Shown: positions 16,415 to 25,113 of the stretch, piece after piece | Layout of the letters: the number at the start of each line of letters is the position of its first letter | Numbering within the stretch: position 1 is the first letter of the stretch | Made by a program: the position numbers and the translations under genes | Source of the DNA: Oscillospiraceae bacterium | GTDB lineage: Bacteria; Bacillota; Clostridia; Oscillospirales; Oscillospiraceae | Direction of reading: 5' to 3' | NCBI GenBank assembly: GCA_017469795.1 | Contig: JAFUFT010000037.1 | Span: 1-64,000 of the forward strand | Length of the DNA: 64,000 bases | Notes under the pieces: generated by a model | What the model was told of the DNA's origin: nothing | What the model saw: the letters and a program-made list of their open reading frames with translations, nothing else | The model's database searches: none

Positions 16415-17466
16415 GGGTCTGTCACCTCCCGCATTGCCGCCAAAAGCGCCGCGTTTTCCTCCTCCGTCCGGACCGCCGTCCTGTACCAGCCCGGACCCAG
16501 TCCGTAAAAGTTCCGGCAGTCCCGGATCAGGATGCCCCGCTGTCTGAGCCGATCCCCCAGCTGTCCGCTACCGGCATGAAACAGCAGGAAATTGGCCTCT
16601 CCCGGAACGACCCGGAAGCCAAGGGTCTCCAGTCCCTCCGCAAGCTTCGGCCGCTGGGACCGGATCAACTCCCGCAGCAGGCGGGCGTATCCGGTTTCCT
16701 TCAGGGCGGCGATCCCCGCCTCCTGCGCCGGATGGGACACCGGCCAGGGGGGCCCGGACCGGGCCATGCGGTCAAGAAGCTCTGTATCGGCGCAGAGGCA
16801 ATAACCCAGACGCAGTCCCGCCATGCCGTAAAACTTCGTAAACGCCCGGAGGATCAGGAGGCTACGGCCCTCCAGCTCCGGCAGAAGCGTATGCCCCGAC
16901 GGATCCTTCAGAAAGTCCAGAAAGCATTCGTCCAGAACGAGCCATACCCCGCACGCTCTGCACCGTTCCAGGATCCTTTTCAGGAGGCACGGCTCCACGG
17001 TCCTGCCGGTGGGATTGTTGGGACTGCACAGGAATACCGCATCCAGTTCCGGGGTGATCTGATCCAGGAAATCCTCCTCCAGACGGAAACCGTTGTCCTC
17101 CCGCAGGGGAAACCGCCGGACCCGGCACCCGGTCAGAGACAGGGCGGCCTCGTACTCCGAAAAGGCCGGCGCGGTCAGAAGCGCACACCCGGGCCGGAGC
17201 GCAATGGCAAGCCGGTAGATCAGGTCGGAGGCGCCGTTTCCGCAGAGGATCTGCTCCGGCGGGACGCCCAGATGCCCGGACAGGGCATTCCGGAGGCCCC
17301 GGCACAGGGGATCCGGGTAGGCCCCCGCCTGCCTGAGCGCCGCTGCGGCAGCCAGACGGGCCTCCTCCGGCATTCCCAGCGGACTGACGCTGGCGGAAAA
17401 GTCCAGGGGCCGCTTTCCGGTCGAGTATTCAAATCCGGCCCAGTTGCCGCCGTGATTCCAGGTCAT
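16396..17466 (-). CDS. cobD: Threonine-phosphate decarboxylase-like aminotransferase
   Basis: A 356-residue PLP enzyme of the class I/II aminotransferase fold. Its position between cbiB and cbiP and the opening LDFSASVSPLGMPEE identify it as CobD, which decarboxylates L-threonine phosphate to (R)-1-amino-2-propanol phosphate, the aminopropanol linker. The PLP lysine is in RAFTKFYGMAGLRLGY, and SPNNPTGRTV is the conserved asparagine region. Start is ATG 17466 with GTAGGAGGAATCATC upstream; an ATG 17 codons earlier lacks support. A histidinol-phosphate aminotransferase cannot be excluded on sequence alone, but the context strongly favours CobD. Confidence 0.87.
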   Translation of the reverse strand: MTWNHGGNWAGFEYSTGKRPLDFSASVSPLGMPEEARLAAAAALRQAGAYPDPLCRGLRNALSGHLGVPPEQILCGNGASDLIYRLAIALRPGCALLTAPAFSEYEAALSLTGCRVRRFPLREDNGFRLEEDFLDQITPELDAVFLCSPNNPTGRTVEPCLLKRILERCRACGVWLVLDECFLDFLKDPSGHTLLPELEGRSLLILRAFTKFYGMAGLRLGYCLCADTELLDRMARSGPPWPVSHPAQEAGIAALKETGYARLLRELIRSQRPKLAEGLETLGFRVVPGEANFLLFHAGSGQLGDRLRQRGILIRDCRNFYGLGPGWYRTAVRTEEENAALLAAMREVTDPWQNGS

Positions 17467-17477
17467 GATGATTCCTC

Positions 17478-18446
17478 CTACAGGATCACAAGGAAGAGAA
17501 GTGTCCGAAGCCCGCACAGAAGCAGAAGGCTGAGAAAACCGCCCCAGTAGAGCATCCGGTTTGCCCTCAGGATGTCCTCCGGCTCCACCGGGCGGAGGGG
17601 ATCGCCGATGGTGGGCTTGTTCACGAGCTGTCCGAAATACCGGGCCGGTCCCCCCAGCTCCACCCCCAGGGCGCCGGCCATGACGGACTCTGTCTGGGCG
17701 GAGTTGGGACTGGCGTGGTTCCGTCTGTCCCGTCTCCAGATCCGGTATGCGCCCTTTACGCTCTGTCCGCTCAATCCCGCCGCAGCCATGAGGAGAAACG
17801 CCGAGAGACGGGCGGGAATGTAGTTCGCTCCGTCGTCCAGCTTTGCCGCCGCTCTTCCGAAAAACAGGTATCTCTCGTTCCGATAGCCGATCATACTGTC
17901 CATGGTGTTGACAGCCTTGTAGCCGAGGGCGAGCGGCGCGCCGCCGATCAGAAGGTAGAGCATCGGGGCTGCGACGCCGTCAGAGAAGTTCTCTGCCACC
18001 GTCTCCACGGCAGCCTTCACGACTCCCCCGGCGCTCAGCTGTGCTGTCTCTCTGCCAACGATCCGACCCACCGCCTCTCTGGCGGCAGGAAGGGTATCCT
18101 CCCTGAGCTTTCGGTAGACGTTGACGCTCTCCTTGCGCAGATCCCGCATGGCAAGAGCCTGCCATCCCCAGAGGACGTTCAGGAGAAATCCCAGCCCGGG
18201 ATGGACCTTCCAGAACAGCCACACTGCCCCGCCGGAAACCGCGACTGTCAGCAGCGGAAGGCAGACGGCCAGCAGGAGTCCTGCCCGGAACTCCCCCTTC
18301 TCCGTGGCAAGAAACCTGTTCCGCAGCCGCTTTTCCGACCAGGAGATGACCTTTCCCATATAAACCACCGGATGTGGCATCCATGCAGGGTCCCCAAGCA
18401 GAAGGTCCAGCAGGAAGCTGAGGAGCGCTCCGTATACGATCGTCAC
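17478..18446 (-). CDS. cbiB: Adenosylcobinamide-phosphate synthase
   Basis: A 322-residue membrane protein that joins the aminopropanol arm to cobyric acid. Characteristic segments are LLGDPAWMPHPVVYMGK near the N-terminus, VAENFSDGVAAPMLY and NHASPNSAQTESVMAGALGV. About five hydrophobic helices are visible. Translation starts at GTG 18446, overlapping the stop of the preceding gene (GTGA). Confidence 0.93.
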   Translation of the reverse strand: MTIVYGALLSFLLDLLLGDPAWMPHPVVYMGKVISWSEKRLRNRFLATEKGEFRAGLLLAVCLPLLTVAVSGGAVWLFWKVHPGLGFLLNVLWGWQALAMRDLRKESVNVYRKLREDTLPAAREAVGRIVGRETAQLSAGGVVKAAVETVAENFSDGVAAPMLYLLIGGAPLALGYKAVNTMDSMIGYRNERYLFFGRAAAKLDDGANYIPARLSAFLLMAAAGLSGQSVKGAYRIWRRDRRNHASPNSAQTESVMAGALGVELGGPARYFGQLVNKPTIGDPLRPVEPEDILRANRMLYWGGFLSLLLLCGLRTLLFLVIL

Positions 18447-18814
18447 AGTCCTTCTCCCCCCTGCGGCAGCTCCGGACCGGGGCCGGGGAACTTTCCCTTC
18501 AGAAGCTGCGGCAGCCCGCACTGGACCCGGATCACCGTTTCGGCCCGCCGGGCAAGCAGACAGCTCAGACGGCCGGCCCGTTCCCGCCGTTCCCGTTCCA
18601 CCGGGTCCACGGGCACCACGCCGCCGCCCACCTCTGTAGCGACGACTACGGCGCAGCGGCAGAGCGAGTCCGCCAATTCGTCCAGGTCCCCTGACAGCGG
18701 GAGCTCCTGCACGTCCCGGACCGCATGCTTCCGGAACTCCTCCGGGCTCCAACCCAGCGCGCCGCAGATGTATTCCTCTTTTCCCGCAAACAGCGGGCCC
18801 GTGACAAAGATCAT
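18443..18814 (-). CDS. Short CobU-like protein with degenerate P-loop
   Basis: A 123-residue protein resembling a shortened CobU. The P-loop position reads VTGPLFAGKEE, with Glu replacing the Ser/Thr that contacts Mg-ATP. The second half is CobU-like (VATEVGGGVVP, then RAGRLSCLLARRAE and CGLPQLLKG). The GMP-binding histidine region of CobU is absent. Start is ATG 18814, overlapping the cobS stop. It is encoded between cobS and cbiB, with full-length CobU just upstream of cobS. It may be an accessory partner or a decayed duplicate. Confidence 0.7.
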   Translation of the reverse strand: MIFVTGPLFAGKEEYICGALGWSPEEFRKHAVRDVQELPLSGDLDELADSLCRCAVVVATEVGGGVVPVDPVERERRERAGRLSCLLARRAETVIRVQCGLPQLLKGKFPGPGPELPQGGEGL

Positions 18815-19578
18815 AAGAGCACCTCCGTAAACTGCCAGAGTGTCAGCGCGATCAGCATCCATTTCTCCGCCTGTACCAGAAACCATCCAGCCAGATCCCC
18901 GGACAGGCCGCCGAACTGCCTCCTGCTCATCCGAAAATAGCAGAGAAAGACCAGGTGGGCGGCCAGTGCCATGAGGGCGCCGCCGATCCCGCACAGGCAC
19001 ATACCGGCGCACAGGGCAAGGTCGAAGACAATCAGCACCGTCCGCACCCGTTTCTTGTCCGCCGCCTCCGCAAAGGTATGGGCAAGGCCCGTGTTCTTCG
19101 CCATCGGAAAGGACGCCACCGCCAGACCGGACAGGGTCCGGCTCAGGCAGAAGGAAAGCAGGATGGGTACGGGCAGATACCATGGAATGCTTGTCCACAG
19201 GGCAAAGGTCAGGAGAAAGTGGCCGCAGAGGCGGATGACCGCGAAGGAACCCACATGGGGATCCTTCAGGATCTCCTGCTTCCTGGCAGGATCGGCGTGA
19301 CTGGCAAGCGCGTCGCAGGTGTCGGCGTACCCGTCCAGATGGATCCCGCCCGTCAGGAGGACCGGAAGAAGGCTCAGGAGGGCGCCACGCAGAAGTCCCG
19401 GAAGATTCAAAGCTCCTGAGACCCAGACGGCGGCCCAGCTGGCAAGACCGATCAGGACCCCAACCAACGGAAACGCGCAAAGCGCGTAGCGCATATTCCG
19501 CCTGTCCCAAGAAAACTGCGGCATGGGGACGGCGGAGAACATGGAAAAGGCCACGGCTATGGTTTGAAGCAGCGTCAT
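18811..19578 (-). CDS. cobS: Adenosylcobinamide-GDP ribazoletransferase
   Basis: A 255-residue polytopic membrane enzyme (cobalamin synthase) that joins adenosylcobinamide-GDP with alpha-ribazole(-phosphate). The catalytic aspartate motif is GGIHLDGYADTCDAL. The N-terminus FSMFSAVPMPQFSWD is also typical. Start overlaps the cobU stop (ATGA). Confidence 0.93.
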   Translation of the reverse strand: MTLLQTIAVAFSMFSAVPMPQFSWDRRNMRYALCAFPLVGVLIGLASWAAVWVSGALNLPGLLRGALLSLLPVLLTGGIHLDGYADTCDALASHADPARKQEILKDPHVGSFAVIRLCGHFLLTFALWTSIPWYLPVPILLSFCLSRTLSGLAVASFPMAKNTGLAHTFAEAADKKRVRTVLIVFDLALCAGMCLCGIGGALMALAAHLVFLCYFRMSRRQFGGLSGDLAGWFLVQAEKWMLIALTLWQFTEVLL

Positions 19579-20084
19579 AAGAATTCCCCCTTCAGCAGGT
19601 TGGGCAATCCGCAGACCACCTCCACGACCAGGTCCGCTCTTGCGGCCAGGACCCGGTTGATCTGCGCCAGCTCCCGGAGATATCGGAGCGTTTCCCCTTC
19701 GTAGTCCTTTCCTCCGGAAAAGACCTCATTCGTCACAACGGTCATGTGCCGGCACCGGGCAAGGAGGTGCTCTATACCGGGAACGACCCTCCCGACATCC
19801 CCGTCCGGTCGGAATAGCTCATTGGCGGTCAGGTTGCCCAGATCCTCCAGAAGGGCGTTGGCACCCTTCTGGATCTCAAGGTCCGTTAAGTTTACATAAC
19901 TATCCACCGTCTCGAATCCACGGTCACGTCTCGCCGCGCGATGCCGCGCGATCCGGGCCTGTGCCTCTACTCCAAACGGCTCCATTGTCGCGATATAGAG
20001 CCGTGGTCCGTCCAGAGAGAGGACGTGCCGTTCGGCGAATTCGCTTTTCCCGCTGGCGCTTCCGCCAATGACCAAGGTAAACAT
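19575..20084 (-). CDS. cobU: Adenosylcobinamide kinase/guanylyltransferase
   Basis: A 169-residue CobU/CobP-type enzyme that phosphorylates adenosylcobinamide and transfers GMP. The P-loop VIGGSASGKSEFAE is intact and the IARHRAARRDRGFET segment holds the GMP-accepting histidine region. In contrast the usual NEVGxGIVP motif reads NEVFSGGKDYEG and the FRD-type region is altered, so the second active-site loop is unusual. It retains the C-terminal CGLPNLLKGEFL. A short second CobU-like protein lies two genes downstream and keeps the missing motif. Confidence 0.85.
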   Translation of the reverse strand: MFTLVIGGSASGKSEFAERHVLSLDGPRLYIATMEPFGVEAQARIARHRAARRDRGFETVDSYVNLTDLEIQKGANALLEDLGNLTANELFRPDGDVGRVVPGIEHLLARCRHMTVVTNEVFSGGKDYEGETLRYLRELAQINRVLAARADLVVEVVCGLPNLLKGEFL

Positions 20085-20095
20085 AACAACATCCT

Positions 20096-21148
20096 TTACT
20101 GTGGGGTGTAGGCCTCGATGCCCAGAGCGCCGAAGGTGTGGCCGCTCCGGTAGACCGCCAAAGCCTGATCCAGAAGCGGCAGAGCCAGGACGGCGCCGCC
20201 GCCCTCGCCAAGTCGCAGTCCCGCCGAGATGCAGGGCGTAAGGTTCAGCGCATCCAATAGTACCTTAGCCGCCGGCTCCTGAGAGATATGGGACGCGATC
20301 AGGGCGTCCCGCACATCCGGACAGAGCCCGATGGCGCACAGTGCCGCGGCATTGGTGATACTCCCGTCCAGAAGGACCGGGAGCCGGGCGGCCGCTCCAC
20401 CCAGACACGCGCCGCACAGCGCCGCCAGATCCAGTCCTCCCACCTTCTGCAGGACGTCTACCGGGTCGCCGGGATCGGGACAGTTCGTACCGATGGCCCG
20501 GCGGATCGCGTCGATCTTCCTTCGCAGGCCGTCGTCGGAGAGTCCGGCCCCCCGGCCTGTCAACGCTTCGGGATCCCGGCCGGTCAGGACGCAGGCCACA
20601 GCCGTGGCTGTGGTGGTGTTCCCGATGCCCATTTCGCCCAGAAGCAGGAGATCTGTTCCCGTCTCTGCCTGCTGCAAGGCCAGTTCCGCGCCTGTGAAGA
20701 TAGCCTGCAGGCACTCCTCCCGGGTCATAGCCGGTCCCTCTGAGATGTCTGCCGTCCCGGCGCGCACCTTCCGGGGAAGGACCCCGGGTGGCGTCCTTTC
20801 CGCCATACCGATATCCACAGGAATTACGGCACAGTTCACAAAACTCGCCATATGGCAGACGGTGCTGTCCCCCCGTCCCAGAGAAGCCGCCACGGCAGAG
20901 GTGACTGTATGGTCCGACTGACTGACTCCCTGCCGGATGACGCCGTTGTCCGCACAGAAGACCAGGAGCACCCGCTGTTCCAGATGCACATCTTCCCTGC
21001 CGGTCAGCGCCGCGATCCTGACGATATTCTCCTCCAGTACCCCGAGACTTCCCAGCGGCTTGGCAAGGCCGTTCCAGCGGCGCTTTGCCGCCTCAGCCGC
21101 CTTTGCATCCGCAGGCCGGATCTCGGAAATCAGTTCCTCCAGCGTCAT
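20096..21148 (-). CDS. cobT: Nicotinate-nucleotide:dimethylbenzimidazole phosphoribosyltransferase
   Basis: A 350-residue CobT that activates the lower ligand base to its alpha-ribazole phosphate. Hallmarks are KPLGSLG near residue 30, CADNGVIRQGVSQS, GEMGIGNTTTATAV, and near the C-terminus RLGEGGGAVLALPLL with the catalytic glutamate. Start ATG overlaps the cbiA stop (ATGA). No dimethylbenzimidazole synthesis genes (bzaA-E) are in the window, so the base is either imported or another benzimidazole, purine or phenol. Confidence 0.95.
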   Translation of the reverse strand: MTLEELISEIRPADAKAAEAAKRRWNGLAKPLGSLGVLEENIVRIAALTGREDVHLEQRVLLVFCADNGVIRQGVSQSDHTVTSAVAASLGRGDSTVCHMASFVNCAVIPVDIGMAERTPPGVLPRKVRAGTADISEGPAMTREECLQAIFTGAELALQQAETGTDLLLLGEMGIGNTTTATAVACVLTGRDPEALTGRGAGLSDDGLRRKIDAIRRAIGTNCPDPGDPVDVLQKVGGLDLAALCGACLGGAAARLPVLLDGSITNAAALCAIGLCPDVRDALIASHISQEPAAKVLLDALNLTPCISAGLRLGEGGGAVLALPLLDQALAVYRSGHTFGALGIEAYTPQ

Positions 21149-22482
21149 TTCTTTCCCTCCCGTACCTTCGCCGCCGCGTCAGCCAGCCGTTTCGCCATGG
21201 GGATCGATCCGCCCCAGTGCAGATGGGGAAAGGCGGCATATAGCGTCTCCCCGACAGATCCGAACCGCCAGGTCCTGCCCCCGGACTTCCGGGCAATCAG
21301 GTCCTCTCCGCACACAGTGCAGTCCCAGTAGTGGAACTCGTGAGCGGGGACCTCCTCTCCCCTTCGGAAGAGCAAGCTGTCCTTCTCCGGCAAAACGGTC
21401 AGATACCCAAACCGCTGAAGCCGGTCGGTGGGGAAACCAGTTCCGGGAAGTACGCCTGCCATGGGCCAAGTCTTCCCGTCCCGGTCCCGAATCTCCTTCT
21501 GAAGGTAGAGGAATCCGCCGCATTCCGCCACAGTGGGAAGGCCGCCTGAAACCGAATCGAATACGCTACGTCCCATGGAGACGTTTTCGGAGAGCGACTG
21601 CAGGTACAGCTCCGGATAGCCGCCCCCCAGATACAGACCGTCGGCCTCCGGCAATTCCCTGTCCCGCAGTGGGCTGAAGAAGACAAGCTCCGCTCCGGCC
21701 TCCCGGAGTGCGTCAAGATTATCTGCGTAGTAGAAGGAGAAGGCCTCGTCTCGGGCAACGGCGATGCGGCACCTCGGTTCCGGAAGTTCGCTGCTCCGCG
21801 TTATGTCAACCGAATCTTCCGTCAGGGACAGGATCCCGTCCAGATCCGCGTACCGCGCCAGCGCATCGGCCACTGCGTCGATCCGGGCGGAGAGGTCTTC
21901 GATCTCCGAGGCTGTCACCAGTCCCAGATGTCGCGACTGCAGCTCCGCCTCCTTCATGTGCGGCAGGTACCCCAGGACGGGAAGTCCGGTCTCCCGCTCC
22001 AGAATGGGCCGCAGGTGGGAATAGAGGGACGGCGTGCAGTCCATCAGAAAGAGGCCGGCGATACGGGAAGGCCGGCGGAATTCCATAAGGCCACGGATCT
22101 GCGCCGCCAGGGTCAGGCTCTGGCCTCGGGGCCGCACCGCCAGCAGGGCCGGCGTGTCCGTAACGCAGGAGACCTGCCAGGCACTGGCCTCCACGGTGCC
22201 GCCGACTCCGTCGTAATAGCCCATGGCCCCCTCCAGGATCGCCAGGTCACCCTCCTGCCGGGTCAGGGTCTGCCGGATCCCGTCCTCTCCCTGGAGAAAC
22301 AGGTCAAGATTCCGGCTTTCAACGCCTAGGACCCGGGTGTGGAACATGGGATCGATATAGTCCGGGCCGCACTTGAAGCCCGAGACCCGCAGGCCCCGGC
22401 GCGCATACGCCCGCATCAGTCCGCAGGTCAGGACCGTCTTTCCGCCCCCGCTGGACATGGCCGTGATCAGGAGCCGTCTCAT
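21145..22482 (-). CDS. cbiA: Cobyrinate a,c-diamide synthase
   Basis: A 445-residue CbiA/CobB glutamine amidotransferase that amidates the a and c side chains. N-terminal ATPase motif ITAMSSGGGKTVLTCG (residues 6-21); the region LEGAMGYYDG is conserved in the family. The C-terminal glutaminase has its nucleophile at Cys321 (VAECGGFLYLQ). Start ATG overlaps the cbiET stop. Confidence 0.94.
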   Translation of the reverse strand: MRRLLITAMSSGGGKTVLTCGLMRAYARRGLRVSGFKCGPDYIDPMFHTRVLGVESRNLDLFLQGEDGIRQTLTRQEGDLAILEGAMGYYDGVGGTVEASAWQVSCVTDTPALLAVRPRGQSLTLAAQIRGLMEFRRPSRIAGLFLMDCTPSLYSHLRPILERETGLPVLGYLPHMKEAELQSRHLGLVTASEIEDLSARIDAVADALARYADLDGILSLTEDSVDITRSSELPEPRCRIAVARDEAFSFYYADNLDALREAGAELVFFSPLRDRELPEADGLYLGGGYPELYLQSLSENVSMGRSVFDSVSGGLPTVAECGGFLYLQKEIRDRDGKTWPMAGVLPGTGFPTDRLQRFGYLTVLPEKDSLLFRRGEEVPAHEFHYWDCTVCGEDLIARKSGGRTWRFGSVGETLYAAFPHLHWGGSIPMAKRLADAAAKVREGKK

Positions 22483-23666
22483 CTCCTCACCCCCGTAATG
22501 AGGAATACCGGGTTCTGGGCGGTCAGGAGATGGAGCGATCCGGCTTCCCGTGTCCGGCTCACACCGATCTGCGTCACCTCCGCCTCGAGGCCCAGCCGCT
22601 GAAGAGTCTCAGCCGCGCGGTGCAGAGTCTCCAGCGCGATGGCGGAGACACAGATCCGCGCCTCCGAATTGGCCCGGTAAACCGCCTCCAGGATCTCCTC
22701 CAGACGGCCTCCGCTGCCGCCGATAAAGACCGCGTCCGGCTTTGGCAGTTCCGCCAGGGCCTGGGGTGCCTCTTTCTCGATCAGGCGCAGATTCCAGGCG
22801 CAGAAGCGTTCCCGGTTCCGCCGGATCAGCACTGCGGCGTCCGGATTCCGCTCCACGGCGTAGACGGCTTCCGCGTGCTGAGAGATCTCCACGCTGACGC
22901 TGCCGGTACCTGCGCCCACGTCCCAGCAGACGTCCTCCGGCCCCACCGCCAGCTTGGCAAGGATCACCGCCCGGACCTCCTGTTTGGTCATGGGCACCTG
23001 TTCCCGCAGGAATTCCCCGTCAGGGATGCCAGGCGTCCGGGCCGGATACCGGGGCGCCGGTTCCGCCAGAAGCAGATTCAGCGGCGCAAACTCCTTCCCG
23101 GCGAACTCCGCCGCAGTTCCCCTGACGATCCGCTCAGACTTCTGTCCCAGATCCTCTCCCACTGTCACAGGCAGGTCGCCGAGTCCCGCCTCCGTCAGCG
23201 AGCGGCACAGGTCCCCCGGTCCCTCCGCGCCGGAGGTCAGGAAGAGGGCCGGCCGGCCCTGCATGACCGCGGGAACCGGATCGCATGCCGTCCCGTGGGC
23301 GGAGCGGAGGATCCAGTTCTGCCAGGGGCGTCCCAGCTTCGCCGCCAGGACCTGGAGGCTGGAGACGCCGGGCAAAGTCCGGACCTCCATTCCCTGGCCC
23401 CGCAGAAGCGGCAGGAGCTTTGCCGCACCGGAGTAAAAGCCGCTGTCGCCGCTGAGGAGGACGCAGGCCCGTTCCGGCGCTTTTTCCTCTAGCAGCGCGC
23501 AAATGGCCCCGGGACGGTATTCCGCGATCCGCTCTGCATCTGACTCCGGCAGGTATCCGAGCAGCCGGGTGGCTCCCACGCAGAGATCCGCCGCGGCCAA
23601 TGCCGCATATGCCTCAGCCGTGAGGGTTTCCGGGCCGCAGCCCATCCCGATCAGCGTTACCTTCAT
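22479..23666 (-). CDS. cbiET: Cobalt-precorrin-7 C5- / precorrin-6B C15-methyltransferase fusion (CbiET)
   Basis: A 395-residue bifunctional enzyme. Residues 1-~200 are the CbiE tetrapyrrole methylase (VTLIGMGCGPETLT, LLSGDSGFYSG). Residues ~215-395 are the CbiT decarboxylating methyltransferase with the SAM motif DVGAGTGSVSVEIS and the AVFIGGSGG loop. It methylates C5 and C15 and decarboxylates the acetate at C12. The fused form equals CobL of aerobic organisms. Start overlaps the cbiJ stop. Confidence 0.94.
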   Translation of the reverse strand: MKVTLIGMGCGPETLTAEAYAALAAADLCVGATRLLGYLPESDAERIAEYRPGAICALLEEKAPERACVLLSGDSGFYSGAAKLLPLLRGQGMEVRTLPGVSSLQVLAAKLGRPWQNWILRSAHGTACDPVPAVMQGRPALFLTSGAEGPGDLCRSLTEAGLGDLPVTVGEDLGQKSERIVRGTAAEFAGKEFAPLNLLLAEPAPRYPARTPGIPDGEFLREQVPMTKQEVRAVILAKLAVGPEDVCWDVGAGTGSVSVEISQHAEAVYAVERNPDAAVLIRRNRERFCAWNLRLIEKEAPQALAELPKPDAVFIGGSGGRLEEILEAVYRANSEARICVSAIALETLHRAAETLQRLGLEAEVTQIGVSRTREAGSLHLLTAQNPVFLITGVRR

Positions 23667-24391
23667 GCCATTCCCTCCAATTCAGCCATCAGCTCTTCCA
23701 TTGAGATCCCGCTGTCCTCCGGTCTTGCCACCAGGACAAGCTCCGCGCCGCAGCGCCGCGCGGCTTCCCGCTTCTCTTCAAAGCCCCCCTGCTTTCCCCC
23801 ATCCTTGGTGACCAGATACCGGATCCGGTACTGCCGGAGCATGGCCGCATTCATTTCCAGGGAGAAGGGCCCCTGCAGGGCCAGGATGTGGCTGTGGGCA
23901 ATTCCCATCTTCTCGCATACCGTCAGCGCCTCATGGGTGGGCAGCACACGGGGGTACAGACGCCCGGGATCCAGGCAGCCGTAGGCCGGCAGTTCCTTGG
24001 AGCCGGTGGCGATCATTACGTTTCCGGGCCTGCGAGAAAGATAGGCGGCCGCCGCGCCGCAGCTCCCTACCCGGACGCAGTCCCCCGGTTCCGACGCCGC
24101 CCGCAGGACCCGCCGCAGCGGAACATCTGCGGTCCGGCAGGCCTGCCGGATATTCCGGGACGCCTCCGCCGCATAGGGGTGGGTGGCGTCAATGACCAGG
24201 TCGAATTCCCGAACAAGCTCTGTCATTTCCCGGGCGTCCAGTCTCCCCGTTCTGACCCTGCAGGGGCAGCCCTTCAGTTCCTCCGCTCCGAGCTCCGTCG
24301 CTACCTGAACGGTGACCTCATGTCCCAGGGCGGGGACCATTCCTGCCAGCAGCCGGCCCTCCGCCGCGCCGCCAAAAATCAGCGTCTTCAC
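23663..24391 (-). CDS. cbiJ: Cobalt-precorrin-6A reductase
   Basis: A 242-residue CbiJ/CobK NAD(P)H-dependent reductase. Family features are IFGGAAEGRLLA at the N-terminus, VIDATHPYAAEASRNI, and TKDGGKQGGFEEKREAA near the C-terminus. Translation begins at GTG 24391, overlapping the cbiH stop (GTGA). Length is normal. Confidence 0.93.
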   Translation of the reverse strand: MKTLIFGGAAEGRLLAGMVPALGHEVTVQVATELGAEELKGCPCRVRTGRLDAREMTELVREFDLVIDATHPYAAEASRNIRQACRTADVPLRRVLRAASEPGDCVRVGSCGAAAAYLSRRPGNVMIATGSKELPAYGCLDPGRLYPRVLPTHEALTVCEKMGIAHSHILALQGPFSLEMNAAMLRQYRIRYLVTKDGGKQGGFEEKREAARRCGAELVLVARPEDSGISMEELMAELEGMA

Positions 24392-25113
24392 AGATCGTAC
24401 CCCCTCGGCGTCACCATGTATGCCCCGATCCTCCGGGTGACGGAGGCGCCGACGAATACGGTACAGAACATGTCCAGTTCCTGATTCCCCAGCTCCGAGA
24501 GCGTGACGATGTTTGCCTCCTGTCCCTCCCGGCCGATATTCCGAACCCAGCCGCAGACCGTCTCCGGGGACTTCAGCTCCAGTAGGATCTCGCAGGCCCG
24601 CCGCAGGTGATCCGGCCGCTGTTTCGACCGGGGATTGTAGAGGACGATGGAAAAGTCTCCCGCCGCCGCGCTCCGGAGCCGCCGCTCGATGGTCTCCCAG
24701 GGCGTCAGGTGGTCTGACAGGGAGATCACACAGAAATCGTTCGTCAGGGGCGCGCCAAGAACCGCCGCCCCGCTCAGGGCCGCCGTGATGCCTGGAACCA
24801 CCTCGATTTCCACGTCCGTGCCCTCCGAAAGCGCAAGGACCGGCGCCGCCATACCGTAAACGCCTGCGTCGCCGGAGCAGAGCATGGCCACGTTCTTTCC
24901 CGCCTGCGCCAGTTCCACCGCTCTGCGGCAGCGCTCCGTCTCCCTCCTCATGGGCGTGGAAAAGGTCTCCTTGTCCGGAAACCGTTCCCGCAGGAGATCG
25001 AGATAGAGGGTATAGCCGCACAGAACGTCGGCGCCGGAGATAGCGGTCTCCGCCGCCGGTGTCATGTGGGCAGGGTCGCCGGGACCGATCCCCACCAGAA
25101 CTACTTTACCCAT
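24388..25113 (-). CDS. cbiH: Cobalt-precorrin-3B C17-methyltransferase
   Basis: A 241-residue SAM-dependent tetrapyrrole methylase (CbiH/CobJ). It contracts the ring while methylating C17. Typical segments are VGIGPGDPAHMTPAA, LCSGDAGVYGMAAP and SLSDHLTPWETIERRL. No ferredoxin-like extension is fused, in contrast to some CbiH60 proteins. Start overlaps the 3' end of cbiG by 8 nt. Confidence 0.92.
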   Translation of the reverse strand: MGKVVLVGIGPGDPAHMTPAAETAISGADVLCGYTLYLDLLRERFPDKETFSTPMRRETERCRRAVELAQAGKNVAMLCSGDAGVYGMAAPVLALSEGTDVEIEVVPGITAALSGAAVLGAPLTNDFCVISLSDHLTPWETIERRLRSAAAGDFSIVLYNPRSKQRPDHLRRACEILLELKSPETVCGWVRNIGREGQEANIVTLSELGNQELDMFCTVFVGASVTRRIGAYMVTPRGYDL

